Positions 37,801 to 48,997 of a DNA stretch of 64,000 bases are shown here, piece by piece. The notes beneath the pieces are model-generated. The model was not told the DNA's origin. It did not search any database and was given only the letters and a program-made list of their open reading frames with translations. A program made the position numbers and the translations under genes. The DNA comes from Triplophysa rosa (lineage: Eukaryota; Chordata; Actinopteri; Cypriniformes; Nemacheilidae), in contig NC_079892.1 of assembly GCF_024868665.1 (NCBI RefSeq), positions 7,948,251 through 8,012,250 on the forward strand, read 5' to 3'. Position 1 is the stretch's first letter, and the number at the start of each line of letters is the position of its first letter.

Positions 37801-39991
37801 GTTTTGATATATTTACAGTAGGAAATTTACAAAATATCTTCATGGATCGAGATCTTTACTTAATATCCTAACAATTTTTGGCATAAAGGAAAAATCGATC
37901 ATTTCGATCCATACAATGTATGGTTGGCTTTTGCTACAAATATACCTGTGCTACTTTGACTGGTTTTGAGGTCCAGGGTCACAAATAGAGCGTTATAGAA
38001 GCTTTTTCAACAAGGGTATGAGACTTGTTTTTATATATCCGCACGACAAGCTCATTGTTCGTTGTCTTAAATCCAACACGATTTCGTTTCAATTTTCTTT
38101 ATACATTTTCATATGTCCTATTTTTGCACCTTTGTCAGTTGAGTTTAGAGCTTCAATTCAGTTTAAAGGTCTTTGCACATACAGTCCGAAATTTTGCGAA
38201 TTTGGCGCTTGTTTGTACGTTGTCTCTGAATTGTCAAAACGCCTCTCAAACTGCTTGCTATGGATGCGAAAAACGCAGAAAATCGAACGGGCAGTGTGTA
38301 AATGCGATTGACACAACTTGAGGTCGTATTTATTTTTAAACGTGCGGAAATTTTGGACGCAAATTTCGGACTCAATGTGCAATGGCCTTAACTTTTGTGA
38401 TATTCGTATGCTTTTGTACGCTTCATATTGTACAAATCACGAATTAGCAACCTTTACAAAATCCTGTGAGATTAGGTTTCTTACATCTGTTTTTAGAGCA
38501 AACTGTGTGCACATATACTGTATATATACTGTATATCAAGTGCTACTCGCTGCACTCGCTATATGCAAGCAGATTGTGTGTTACCTTCTTGTCCGGCCAG
38601 TTGAACTCTTCAAACACTGATTGGAAATCCTCCATGGCTCCATCTGTGATCAACATAATTGCTTGGTTACATAGGCTGCCCTGACCATTTGCTCTGGCCT
38701 ACAGGAGACAGGAAGAGAAACACAGGGGACGTGCATAGGGTTGGCACTGTGTACATAGGTTTGAATATGTATGCATGTGTTGGGAATGATACTAACGTCA
38801 GCAAGGATGCGGAAAGACTCCTTCATGGCTTTTTTGACTGTGGCTTCTCCCTTCACGTGAAGTTCCTCAATAAGCAGCTTGAAATGCTGAATGGAAAGTA
38901 AAGATGGGGCGTATAGAGCACGACACAGACACTTTGTCTTTAGAAATGTCTTAATTTTACTTTTCATGTCGACAAAAGCTGAATTAAAGAAATATTCTGT
39001 CATCATTTATACACCCCCCTGTTGTTCAAAACCTGTATATGACTCTTTTGAGAAGATATTTAGAGAAATGTCTCTTGGTTTTGTGTTCATACAATGGAAG
39101 TCAATGGGGACCAGTGTTGTTTGGTTACCAACGTTCTGAAAAATATCTTCTTTTGTGTTCTGCAGAAGAAAGAAAGTCATACAGGTTTGGAATGACATGA
39201 GGGTGAATAAATGACGAGGGAATTTTCTTTTTTGGTTGTTAATTTCAGAGCAAGTGGCAGTTGCTGTCATCCAGAGTATGTCCTGAGGATCTGTGTCAGC
39301 AACTTGGGCAGATGCTGGGTGACTTAAACCTTCGACATCTTTACCAGCTCTGCTGAAGACCCGTCCTATACGCTTTACATCATCCTGATGTCATTATGTA
39401 AGTTTAGTGGGTTAACAAGACCTAACCAAAAAATAAGCCCTCACGCATGTTTAAAACAACTTAATATATGTTTTTTTCATTTACAAACGAGTGATGCAAA
39501 ATCACTGAAAATATGTGCCACCTAAAATGGGTTCCCTATCCGATCACTCTGTCATTCAGTATCCGACTGTAATTCCAGAGATTAGAGTACGTCCCTACCT
39601 GCTCTTTGATAAATAAGCAAATGAGCACATTAAATCAGATCAGATCACTCATCCACTAGGCTATCACATGACAAAAAGCAACAACACAAAGAGGATGGGC
39701 GTAGTGTCACACGAAAAGCGCAGTTGTTTCAAAGAATGGTAAAAATGTAATACAAGTAATTTATGTGCACCGTAAACTGATTTTACATAAAAGTGTAAAC
39801 ACCTATGCACTGTGTTGACATTCCTGTTTTTTGTACCATTGGTTTAAACCAAGTTTGGAGGTGGGACTAGATTTAAAATAATGTTTCAAAAAATAGAAAA
39901 AGTAAAAAAGCTTACAAAAAAATACATACATAAATTATTAATGCATTCACTATGATCTAAATTATTTATTATTTTTTTTTAATTTTATATA

Positions 39992-40028
<37 letters not shown>

Positions 40029-43000
40029 GTATATAGTGCATATGGGGCTATGGCAGTGAGCAGGAATCCTGCTGTGGCGTTTGGAGTCATTAACTTAGTT
40101 CCTCAGGCTCAAGCGAAGTGGATAATCGACTTACCTCTCGGTTGTCCAAGTCAGCCTGCACCAACGTTCCTTTAAAACAGGGCTCCACATAGCGGATGTA
40201 ATCGCTGTACTAAGGAGAGGACAGATAATCACAAAATTATATTTTAATATGACAAATGCCAACCTCAGAAATGTGTCTGCTGTAAATATGACACATGAAA
40301 ACCAACGACTGCTCTTACAGCAATAACATTGACAAAGTCATTTTCCCCAAGAGTGTCCAGGATAGTGTTAATGGTGTGTTTGGCAATGGTCATTTTCAGA
40401 CCCTTCATACTGCCACTGACATCCACCACAATGACAATATCCTTAGGAGAAGTGGCAGCTTGGATATACCTAAAACAGACGAAGACAGGATTTTCTTAGA
40501 ATCTGGTTCAGGACTTCCATAGGGAGGCCATAGCATGTTAAATTTATTCATAGAGTCGCTTACTGTGTACTATGTACAATAGAAATACATTACTTGTGCC
40601 ACATGTTACGTGCAAATGGGACGGGAATAGTATTATTGCTTTTAAGATCAAATCTTACGTCCATTTATAGTTGATGAAGTAAGAGTTAATAAATATTGAT
40701 GCACAAAGTAATACAAAATGTCTTACTGGATTTAAACCTTTTATTTATATTTTGCAGGATGTTGTACTATATATTAATCATGTCCAATATGCTAAGAACA
40801 TCACTATATATACACACACATATATGTAGGTTTGTAAATGTATGTATGTGTATATATACTGTATATACAGTATATATATATATATATATATATATCACAT
40901 TTGTAGCCTATATTTCCCAATTTATGGTTCGGTATGCTTACATCTCCTTGTAAAATCAGACACGATGCAAATCCTCGTCTTATTTTAAAACAACTTTGTA
41001 TTCTGACTGATGTGTTGTTTATCCAGATTTATAGCAATCATTTACTACTGTGTAAACAGTCACCTATAGGCTATGTCAGTCCTACTAACCTGGCGGCTGA
41101 GCTGCTAATTTAAGAATGAGATTAAAGTCTTACAAAGGGATCAGGGCCTAACTGGCTCTGCTACCATATCCACAAGCAGACATTTGGGTGGCATCCACGA
41201 GATAATCCTGCACTGCACATTGCGTCAGAAAATGCAACTATGCAAAAATGCAATGTAAAATGAATCAAACAACTAGGTAAACTAATGACTGTTTGACTGT
41301 AAATAATTCTTGCAATTCTTACCAGTTTCTGTTTCGGCAGTCGAAAGAGACAACGCCATTTGAATCGGGAGTCCATTTTATTCCTAAGTGATTAAAGAGG
41401 TGCAAAACAGATTTTTTGTAAAATGAAGAATGTGACTTGTGCACACTCCAGCTGTAGTTTGTCATTTGTCACAGGAATATGTAAAAGATGCTAAATCATG
41501 AAAACAGAACATTATCATACCTGGATATAGTCTGAAGAACCCTGTTGAGCTGCCAAAATATTGCCATGTGAGTGTAGGATCTTTCTGGAAGTTACTAATG
41601 AACACATCATTCAAGGCCTCTGACATATAAACTCCATTGAGAATGTCTGGATCTGGAAATGAAACGATCATAAAAAATTGCCTTGAAAATACATTTGTCC
41701 ACAAAACAAATATTTTTATTGTATAAACTTTTTTTGTTTGTTTCTCCAGCGACACAATTTTTTATTGTATAAACTATTGTTTATTTAAAAGTTTCCCCAC
41801 AAACACAATTTTTTATTTTATAAACTATTTATTGTTTATTTAAAATATTCAATCATTCGTTATCCATTTAAACACTTTCATATTTAGATTTTTTTTCATG
41901 AATATCACCCAAATAGCTCTGGTACCGTGTACTTTAATAACTCCTTTATACCTTTGTTGTAGACATTGGTTGGAACTTGAATGTCGCTCATTAAAGTGTT
42001 GACAGCAAGCTTGTTGAAATGCTCATTCTCCTCTAATGGAAATTCACCTCCGAGTTCAATGAAATTTCCCTCTTCATCCATAGTATTCACCAATAACGCA
42101 TTGAAATAGTCAAACTGACAGAAAAAATAGCACAAAAACAGACAACGTAATGTACATGTAATATCAGCTAAGATTGGGAAATGGGATTTTACAGATTTAT
42201 CTGTTCTCAAGATCCAATGATATCATTTTTGTACCGTATTTCATATCAGGTCAAACAAGTCCGGTTTTAAGACATTTAAAGTTGTTTTATGAAAGAATAT
42301 ATGAAATATTGTATTTAATACAGTACTAATGTCTTTAATGCCATATAGGGTCCTCATTTAGCTTCATTTAAAGCTCCTTTTGAAAAACCTAATATGTCTG
42401 TAAACCTCCAGTGAGCAAATGGTTGTTGACTGTGGCAACAAGCTCTAAAGGTGTTTGTAAAATCATATCACATTTTTTGACAACTTGTTACCTGTAAAGA
42501 CGCATTAAACTCGTGATACAAATCAGCATCCTCAGCTGTGTCTGCCAGCCTCTGAAACAGAAAACGAAATTACACTCACAATCTTAACTTTGTGCTTATG
42601 TGAAGTTGTTTAAATGCAACATAACTTAAATATAAATCTGACCTTCACAGACTTCATCTTGCTTCCCAGCATTCTCTCGATTTCATCGGAAAATTCCAGA
42701 ACTAGCCGTGCTCCATTCACCTCCTCAATTTTAATGATGGGCTCAACATCTTTGAGTTTCTGGACAAACCAAGATTTTACAGCAGAACAATTTCACAGCA
42801 TGAACATTTTCTTGTTGTTATATGTGAAATGTGAATACGCAGACAGATTTTCTATAGCAGAATATGATGACGTACTGCATGTATACCTTTTGTAAGAGAG
42901 GAGCTCCTGAATATTTTGATGCAATGGCAATTATTTGCTGTGAAAGAGTACTGGCCCATTTCTGAACTCTGAAATACAAACAATGTGTGTGAAAAGGTGA

Positions 43001-45827
43001 TCAGCTGCATAACAAAAATAGTTTGAACTGATGATGCAATGTAAAACGTTCACCCAAAAATGAAAAAAATGAATCATAATTTGATACAAACTTCACAAAA
43101 TGACAAATTCTGAAGAAAATGGACACAGCACTATTTAATGGAAGTGAATGGGAACTAACAATCCTGCCTGACATTTACTTGAATTTTTACTTGAATTTAA
43201 ATTATATTAAACTGGCTTAGAAATGTTTGCATTTCAAATAACGTAAGGAAACAGTTCACCCAAAAATAAAATTCTGTCATCATTTACTGACCCTCGAGTT
43301 GTTCCAAATCTGTATACATTTGTTTGTCCTCCTGATGAACACAGAGAAAGGTATTTGGAAGAATGCCTGTAACCAAACAGTTCTGGGGCACCATTGACTA
43401 GTAGGAAAAATTGCTTTGTAAAATTCTTTATTCTGTTGAAAACAGTTCTGCTGCACTTTTAGTCAATGGAGCTGTTTGGTTACTCACATTCTTCCAAATA
43501 TCTAATACATAATTTATACATATCTGAAACAATTTAAAGGTGAGTAAATAATCACAGAATTTTTATTTTTGGGTGAACTTCAAACGTTGAATGTCATCTT
43601 TGTATAAATATAGCATTTTGGTAAATCATATAAAGTGAAGACAAGACAACTCTCTCAAGAAATGGTCATGTCAGCACTTTTGTTGCAATAAGAAGTGACC
43701 TCTCCATCAGGTTGTGGTGTTGACCTGAGAGAACCTTGGATTGCGAGGGAGCCTAAAGAATTAAGTTAATTGCCTGGCAATGCTGTGGATTATGATACTA
43801 TTACAAGTGTCTAGAGAAAGGAAATGTGTATGTAAAATAAAACAAACTGCACTACATGAAATTTCCTTTGCCCTATATTTCCTGTACACAGGGTTAGCCA
43901 TGAACAAGCTTGATAAATATGCTGGTACATGCTAAACTGGGCCACGGTACATGATAACACTGAAATTATGATTCATGAGAATAATGTTGAGAGGACTCAA
44001 GGGAACGCTCGAAGGCTCTAATATGAAGTTCCTGTCTGCACACAGGGCTAACACCCTGTATGACCATCTGTGAGCTGGCTTGTGTCTCTGGCTGTTCTCC
44101 ATAAGGCATTACCAGAGGTATCAGTTTATCTGCTCAAACAGTGACACTTCAATCCAGAACATTAACCTTCCAGTTGAAAGCGTTCCCTGCAAGTAAAATT
44201 ATTTTAGGCAGTTTGCTTTTGTAGGGCCAATCAGAATCCACCATCAGCAATTACAGCTGTTTTTCAAAGCACCCTGACCTACTTCTCACATGTGATAATG
44301 AGAAAATGATGCATCTTTCTACTCGCCATAACAACGTCACAAAACAGAATAATCCCTCCACAAAATTCTCCTGCGTGTCCACCTTAAAATATTTTATTGG
44401 CGCGTACGTATGCCAGAAAGCGTCTGCCATCTGCTATTGCACTGAACGACTTCCAAGTCCCATGAGAAATGATTTTTACACCTCGACAAACTCTGTTGAT
44501 CAGGGATTTACTAAAAATGATCACACAACTCTCCAAGTAATTTCTCTCCTTGTCTCATTTGAAATTCTAATGTGCTTTGAATTTAAGCAGACAAGGTGCA
44601 AATTATATTTTTAAAGAATATCTGAAGCAATGACGATGTTGGTTGAATAACATTAAAATGTATAACAGTTACAGAATGGAAACGAAAAAGTATGAATTAA
44701 ATATGATATCCACAAAATCCTAAACAAAACAAACACAAAAATCTAGTTTGTTTTTAGAGAAAAATGAAAAAAAAAGAAAATTCTGTCATAAATGACTTAC
44801 CCTCAAGTTGTTCCAAACCTGTATCATTTCTTTGTTTGGTTGAACACAAAGAAAGATATTTGGAAGAATGATAGCAACTGACAGTTCTGGGTTATCATTG
44901 ACAAGAAAAATTATTGTATAATTTTTTTGTTCTGTTGAACACAAAATTAGATATTTTAAAGAATTTAGGAAAACAAACAGTTCTGTAGTAAACAGTTCAT
45001 TTTAATTTTTTCTACTATGGTAGTCAATGGTTGGTGCCCCAGAAATCTTATTTGCTAACATTTTTCTAAATATCTATCTTTCTGTTTAACAGAACAAAGA
45101 AATGGATACATGTTTGGAACAACTTAAGGTTGAGTAATTCATGACAGAATTTTCTTTTTTGTGTGAACTATCCGTAGGTAGTAATTGACATTGTCACCTT
45201 TAGAAATCATAAACAATAGTCAAACCAGGGATGTCTAGGGGCTAATGTATCATATAAAAGTAATCATTTGTTTATATTTTTAATGATAATACTTCACAAT
45301 AAGGTTGAATTTGTTAACATTAGTAAAGGCATGAGCAGACATGATCAAAGCATTTTTAATCTTTATTTTTGTCACGCCACTGCGATTCTTTATGTTTGTT
45401 CAGTGTGCTTTAACTAATGTTAACAGATACAACTTTTCATTTTTAAAAATGTATTAATAAATGCCAAAATGAGCATGAACTAACATTACTGTACATGCTG
45501 TGGAAGTATTATTCATTGTCAGCCAATGCATTAAAGAATGTTAACAAATACAACCTTATAGTAAAGTGTTGCTTTTTATTTTAATAGTATTTACTATTCA
45601 TATATCTTCTATTGTTGTAGTTGTACACATTTGCAAAATCGTCACGTATAAAAGACATGGAACAAACATTTTGTAGTAATTCATTCATCTAAAAAATGTA
45701 AAGGGAAATCTTACGTCTCTGGTGGGATTTTCATCTGAGCATGTGTAAAGATACAGAGCCAGCCAGCATACACCATGAGGAATGTCACCAAAGACCATCT
45801 TCTATGACCCATGATGCTGATGACCAT
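23678..45827 (-). CDS. cacna2d4: Voltage-gated calcium channel auxiliary subunit alpha2delta-4
   Basis: Extracellular auxiliary subunit that traffics Cav1 channels; in vertebrates alpha2delta-4 serves photoreceptor synapses. The first coding exon (45716-45827) encodes a signal peptide ([20 protein letters not shown]; a second in-frame Met is at 45812). Further exons lie near 42960, 42760, 42540, 42118, 41655, 41378, 40470, 40210, 38887, 38698, 37290, 36950, 35590, 35355, 35160, 34988, 34752, 34540, 33803, 33630, 33428, 33185, 32835, 32610, 28205, 27150, 26870, 25830, 25230, 25046 and 24900. The last five are 24603-24623, about 24283-24397, 24055-24185, 23884-23954 and 23678-23770. Domains in order: VWA_N, VWA with the MIDAS motif DVSGSMKG (about 40420), then Cache-type repeats ([18 protein letters not shown]). 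The delta part is cysteine-rich (ECGRCQK-like, CDCS). The last exon gives [19 protein letters not shown] and more hydrophobic residues to the stop, a GPI-anchor-type tail. It closely parallels human CACNA2D4, including [10 protein letters not shown] and TLTWQYFGS. The host intron 28211-32545 carries lrtm2. Confidence 0.95.
24603..24623 (-). other. cacna2d4: 21-nt microexon of cacna2d4
   Basis: On the minus strand TGCAG precedes CTAAAGCTGTGTATCATTCAT, here counted as 21 nt, and GTAAG follows. It codes AKAVYHS and joins in phase to the preceding exon (ending VVDG, about 24840) and to the next ([18 protein letters not shown]). The mammalian protein has the matching AEAKSVFHHSH segment at this point. 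Confidence 0.8.
25428..25680. repeat. Foldback MITE copy in a cacna2d4 intron
   Basis: Begins TTTAAAGGGACAGGTCACCC and has ACTCACCCTCATGTCATTCC inside. The right end has decayed (AAATGTTGACAGAGTATTTG). Interior phrases match the family. Confidence 0.65.
27270..27553. mobile_element. Foldback MITE copy in a cacna2d4 intron
   Basis: Left end TTAAAGCGATAGTTCCTCC and right end GGGGGGACTATCCCTTTAG are inverted relatives of each other. Inner sequence TTATTCATCGTCATATTGTTC and CTTCTTTTGCGTTCTGCAG match the family. The ORF beginning at 27381 runs through it and is not a gene. Confidence 0.7.
28804..28837. repeat. (CT)n microsatellite
   Basis: About 17 uninterrupted CT units followed by CAG and then non-repetitive sequence. 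A pyrimidine tract of this kind next to CAG looks like a splice acceptor on the plus strand. A following segment ends at about 28953 with AGCCAG|GTATGT, so a 5' non-coding exon of lrtm2 at 28840-28953 is possible but unproven. Confidence 0.7.
29464..29947. mobile_element. Short transposon with 15-bp inverted ends, 490 bp upstream of lrtm2
   Basis: The left end CTTATAGACAGTTTC (29464-29478) is exactly complementary to the right end GAAACTGTCTATAAG (29933-29947). The 484-bp interior is AT-rich with no ORF. It lies in the cacna2d4 intron that hosts lrtm2, just 5' of the lrtm2 coding start. I did not see a convincing target-site duplication. Confidence 0.6.
30436..31645 (+). CDS. lrtm2: Leucine-rich repeat and transmembrane domain protein 2
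   Basis: Type I membrane protein, neuronal in mammals. Two coding exons, 30436-31114 and 31185-31645, joined at a phase 1 GT-AG intron: 1140 nt, 379 residues. Order: signal peptide ([17 protein letters not shown]), cysteine-rich LRRNT ([14 protein letters not shown]), about six LRRs ([16 protein letters not shown] and similar), LRRCT ([18 protein letters not shown], then [15 protein letters not shown]). Next comes a linker, a transmembrane segment ([19 protein letters not shown]) and a short cytoplasmic tail. The block RPVSVRR plus this membrane segment is almost identical to human LRTM2. It is nested in a cacna2d4 intron on the opposite strand. The start at 30436 is chosen because the signal peptide follows directly; the in-frame Met at 30334 adds unconserved residues. 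A 5' exon may supply the true start. Confidence 0.93.
32030..32400. repeat. Probable dispersed repeat between lrtm2 and cacna2d4 exons
   Basis: The stretch from CCCTCTAGTGGCTATCCACC to GGATGCCGCTAAAATCTCCA and TTACTCCTTTAA reads like a common cyprinid non-autonomous element. A partial relative begins near 27838 (AAAAGGTGCAGTAGGTTTACACCGC). Ends were not defined. Confidence 0.4.
37372..37982. mobile_element. DNA transposon (non-autonomous) with about 22-bp inverted ends in a cacna2d4 intron
   Basis: Left end GTGACACTGGACCACAGAACC; right end reversed GTGACCCTGGACCTCAAAACC (three mismatches in 21). The inner halves are also partly related by inversion (TGATGTATGGATAGGACAAT near the left, ATCCATACAATGTATGG near the right). 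611 bp with no transposase-like ORF; the 98-codon ORF at 37547-37843 shows no domain. Confidence 0.8.
38984..39240. repeat. Foldback MITE copy in a cacna2d4 intron
   Basis: Contains AAATATTCTGTCATCATTTA, CAGTGTTGTTTGGTTACC and GAGGGTGAATAAATGACG, matching the MITE family. The terminal GGGACAGTT ends have decayed. Confidence 0.65.
39996..40026. repeat. (TA)n microsatellite
   Basis: Uninterrupted TA dinucleotides of about 30 bp in a cacna2d4 intron, flanked by ACTGTATA and ACCGTATA. Confidence 0.85.
40868..40896. repeat. (TA)n microsatellite
   Basis: Second TA tract of nearly 30 bp in a cacna2d4 intron, preceded by an ACTGTATATACAG unit. Confidence 0.85.
43247..43585. mobile_element. Foldback MITE copy in cacna2d4 intron 1
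   Basis: Left end AACAGTTCACCCAAAAATAA, right end ATTTTTGGGTGAACTTC. The interior includes CTCGAGTTGTTCC and CCTGTAACCAAACAGTTCTG. A shorter piece of the same family (TTCACCCAAAAATGAAAAAA) starts near 43050. Confidence 0.75.
44760..45175. mobile_element. Foldback MITE copy in cacna2d4 intron 1
   Basis: Diverged copy running from AATTCTGTCATAAATGAC through TTGAACACAAAGAAAGATA to TTTGTGTGAACTATCCGTAG, with inverted internal halves around TTTTCTACTATGGTAGTC. Confidence 0.7.
45291..45567. mobile_element. MITE with about 33-bp inverted ends in cacna2d4 intron 1
   Basis: Left end ACTTCACAATAAGGTTGAAT followed by TTGTTAACATTAG. The right end, reversed, reads ACTTTACTATAAGGTTGTAT followed by TTGTTAACATTC. 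No ORF. It lies 150 bp inside the intron from the first coding exon. Confidence 0.8.
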
Positions 45828-47744
45828 CCTTAAGGGCCACAGTTGTATTATAAACAGTCATGTGAAACAGATCCTCAGAATCCTCTACTCCAGTATTACT
45901 ACAGAAAATGTAGTTTGACTTCCATTCAACTGTTTCCAAATGGGTTTTTTCATGATGGCATGATGGTCTTCCGGAGAGCTCCACATCAACTGTGCAGCCT
46001 GCACATCCGAAAGTGTCCAGAAGGCCTGGCCATCCACATCAGAATCATGTTCAGATCTTCCAAAAACTTTCCTTGAACTCACACTTAAACTAATCAGCGA
46101 TCCTCATATTCAGGATGATACATATAATCCAAGTAATCCAATTACTCCTTTTCTGTTTTTCTCTCTTTTTCTTTTTAAAAACCTCTATCCCTCCCTTATG
46201 TCATCTTCAAAAAATAATTTGTGTTGCTCTGCAAAATTTCACGGTTCTATGAAATAATCCCTGTTGCAAAATAAACACAAACACTAAAAAAAACATCAAT
46301 TCACACAAACGGGAACGGATGATGAGTGTGGAGTCACTACAACTGTGTGCTGCCGTTCAGATTCACTAACAGAGCGTCCAATCTCCATCACCCAATTTAC
46401 AGAGTAATCCAGTTGGATTACACTCTCCCCCACGATGGGTTCTCGGGCACGGGGCGGAGAGATGGCGCGAGAAGAAAAGGGTGGGCACATATTAAAAAAG
46501 TGGCGGCGGATTGGGCGAGTAAGAGTTTTGTTGTATTTACGAGGATTAGGAGTGATTTCAGGAGGTTGGCCCATGTTCATCCAATCAGTGCAAGTGAACG
46601 GTGGGATTTTGCGTTTTGTTGAAGAACGAGGCCATCTAGTGGTTAAAAGGTTATTCATTCAACCATACCGTAGGTGCCGGACTTTGGATTTTCCTTCCCA
46701 GAAATGTATTGTACACATGTATTGGTAGTTTCCTGATAACACGCAACGAAATCTGTCTGAAATATCATCAGAAATCTGAGCATTAACTATTTATTTCCCA
46801 AATAAATTCGCATCTTAATTCTGCGTTCCAGGCAACTCGGATTTATGATGTTTCCTACCTCAACCCGGACATCATTTCTGGAACGGCGCTCTTTCATAGT
46901 TAATAATAAATACTTAGAATGTTTTAAATGACTAAATCTTTGGTAACATTCATATCGTACTGTTTTAAAATACTTTAATGTTATTAAATCCAGACGGCAC
47001 CGGATCTGGCGTGGGAACAATCTTTAATCACAAGTGTCTGGAACGCAGCATCAGACGTTGACAAAACGTCATCACCCGTAAATGCTCATCGAAGTGTGGT
47101 TGGGTTGGAGCGCTTGCGTTTGTTTTGACCAATCAGGGTCTAATGCGGCTTCACCCAGTAGGCCAATCAAATCGTTGGATTTGTGTCATGTCTAGGCATG
47201 TTCCCGTATCCTTTCCTGTGCTGTGCAACGGGTCCACGTGTACGCTGAGGTCTGTGGTATTCTTTGAAATTATTAAAGTATTTTGATGTTTTTAAAATAT
47301 CTGGTTAGCGTATTTTGCTAGAATGTTCTCAAGTGTTATAATTTAGTCTATTTTATTGTATGTAAAGCACATGGTTGCCAGTAAACGTAAGTCGTTGTTT
47401 CGTTGCACGTGTGTGCTAGCCAGTATTTTGTGATTTTACTACATCAATATTTGCAACATAGGTATACAATATGTAATTCGTTTAATTAAATTTAAGGCAG
47501 TCTTGTTTATGTATTTTGTATAGTGCGTTATCGAGTCAAGACTCATTACCGATCGTGTTAGCTTATCAGCTATAAGGTACTTGCTAGCTTGACAGTATAC
47601 TGTACATATATTATTTTTTGTCCTTTAATAAAGAGTTACTATACTTAGTTTCATGATTTGATTTAATTTGACCACATCCAGTGTTCACAGTTACTGACAA
47701 AAGTGTGTTCTTTATTGACAGATGTAAACATTTTAAAAGTGACC
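45828..47744. other. Head-to-head region between cacna2d4 and aen
   Basis: Holds the upstream region of cacna2d4 (-) and of aen (+). 46430-46500 is GC-richer (GGGCACGGGGCGGAGAGATG). The ORFs there (46296-46728) overlap one another on both strands and have no recognisable domain. 47040-47250 looks like the aen promoter: CCAAT boxes, a p53-type site and a GC-richer start region. A 5' non-coding aen exon near 47215-47260 is likely. Confidence 0.45.
47184..47203 (+). promoter_or_regulatory. p53-type response element upstream of aen
   Basis: Two abutting decamers, TGTCATGTCT and AGGCATGTTC, with no spacer. Against the p53 half-site RRRCWWGYYY the second matches 10 of 10 and the first 8 of 10, both with a CATG core. 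The site is about 540 bp before the aen start codon, next to a CCAAT box (47162-47168). Mammalian AEN is a direct p53 target. Binding here is inference. Confidence 0.55.
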
Positions 47745-48997
47745 ATGTCTGCTTTACCCTGGAGACACCACACAAGTCACGGTGTTGGTCAGGATCGGAA
47801 TAGTTTGACAACCTCCAACAAAGAAGCGAGCAAGATTTCTCACCAAGCAAATGGGCGTAAAACGAGCAAAGCGAAAGATAATTCCATAGAATTACATAAA
47901 GAATGTGATCAGAACAGAAGAAAAAGAAAATCAGATGATATTCTGGAACATGACTGTGTTAGACCTAGTGATGTTTTGGACTCTTTATTGGAACAGACCG
48001 ATGATTTGCAAACAAAAAGACCCAGAAGTAACCCACAGACATGGACTGGGGGAGTGAAGTCTGCAGTATTACTTGGTGACAGCTGGGAGGTTGACAGTGG
48101 CTTTTCATCTGAGATCAGTCCATCCACTAGTGGCAGGAGTTCGCCATTTGTGGGAATTGATCACTCAAACATAGTAGCTATGGACTGTGAAATGGTGGGC
48201 ACGGGACCTGGCGGCCGGTGTAGTGAAGTGGCACGCTGCAGCATTGTTAATTATTACGGTAGTGTTATTTATGACAAATATATTTTGCCTGGGCAGCGAG
48301 TCACAGACTACAGGACTCGATGGAGTGGCATTAGGAAACATCATTTAGCAAAAGCACTACCCTTTGAGGAGGCTCAGAATGAGGTAAGAGTCAATCATTG
48401 TCAAGCTTTCATATATTACATAGTATTTATATACTTTTGGATAGATTATGCTCCAAGCATGCATTCACTGATTTGTTGGATTTAGTATTAAAGTATTCTA
48501 AATGACGCAATTGTTTTTCCCCCCTTTAGATTGTTGGCGTCTTGAAAGGGAAGGTTATTATTGGTCATTCCCTGTATAATGACTTCAAGGTTCTGGACAT
48601 CTCTGTTCCAGCACACATGATTAGGGATACCTGCTCCTGCCGGCTGCTTCGAGAGTTGTATGAAGCCTCACGTAGATGCACGGTGTCTTTGAAGAAACTC
48701 TCCCAAAGGCTACTCAGTAGGAACATACAGGTAAGCACCAGTATTCACATTTAATTCACTGTTTAATTAAGTAAGATCAGAAATTCATGGCTTTATTTGC
48801 CACAGGTTGGCAGAAAGGGTCACTGCTCTATAGAGGATGCACGTGCCACCCTGGACCTGTACAAGCTGGTAGAGGACCAGTGGGAAAAGGACTTCTCCCA
48901 AGATTCAACAGATCATACCTCAGACCCCAACTATTCCCTTGAGTACTACATGCAGGACCAGTATTGGCCTCAAAGTGTAATGGATTGCAGTTTATAA
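47745..48997 (+). CDS. aen: Apoptosis-enhancing nuclease (DEDDh 3'-5' exonuclease)
   Basis: Nuclear exonuclease of the ISG20/REX4 family that degrades DNA and RNA during p53-induced apoptosis. Exons 47745-48383, 48530-48730 and 48806-48997 give 1032 nt, 343 residues, with the frame closed. The first ~145 residues are basic and low-complexity with likely nuclear-localisation clusters ([17 protein letters not shown]). The catalytic domain follows: Exo[16 protein letters not shown] (Asp, Glu), [12 protein letters not shown], Exo[15 protein letters not shown] (Asp), Exo[18 protein letters not shown] (His, Asp). All DEDDh residues are present. The C-terminus [13 protein letters not shown] parallels human AEN and separates it from ISG20. 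The start at 47745 follows a splice acceptor at about 47721; the more upstream in-frame Met (47703) would be intronic. Confidence 0.93.

Noticed and set aside
37547..37843. 98-codon ORF within the transposon
   Set aside because: No transposase motif. The element appears non-autonomous.
38018..38684. Cluster of overlapping ORFs of about 100 codons on both strands
   Set aside because: They overlap each other and repeat-like sequence in a cacna2d4 intron. The only supported coding piece here is the cacna2d4 exon at about 38585-38698.
46296..46728. Overlapping ORFs on both strands in a GC-richer patch
   Set aside because: No splice-site support or domain; the frames overlap each other. Probably promoter or repeat sequence.
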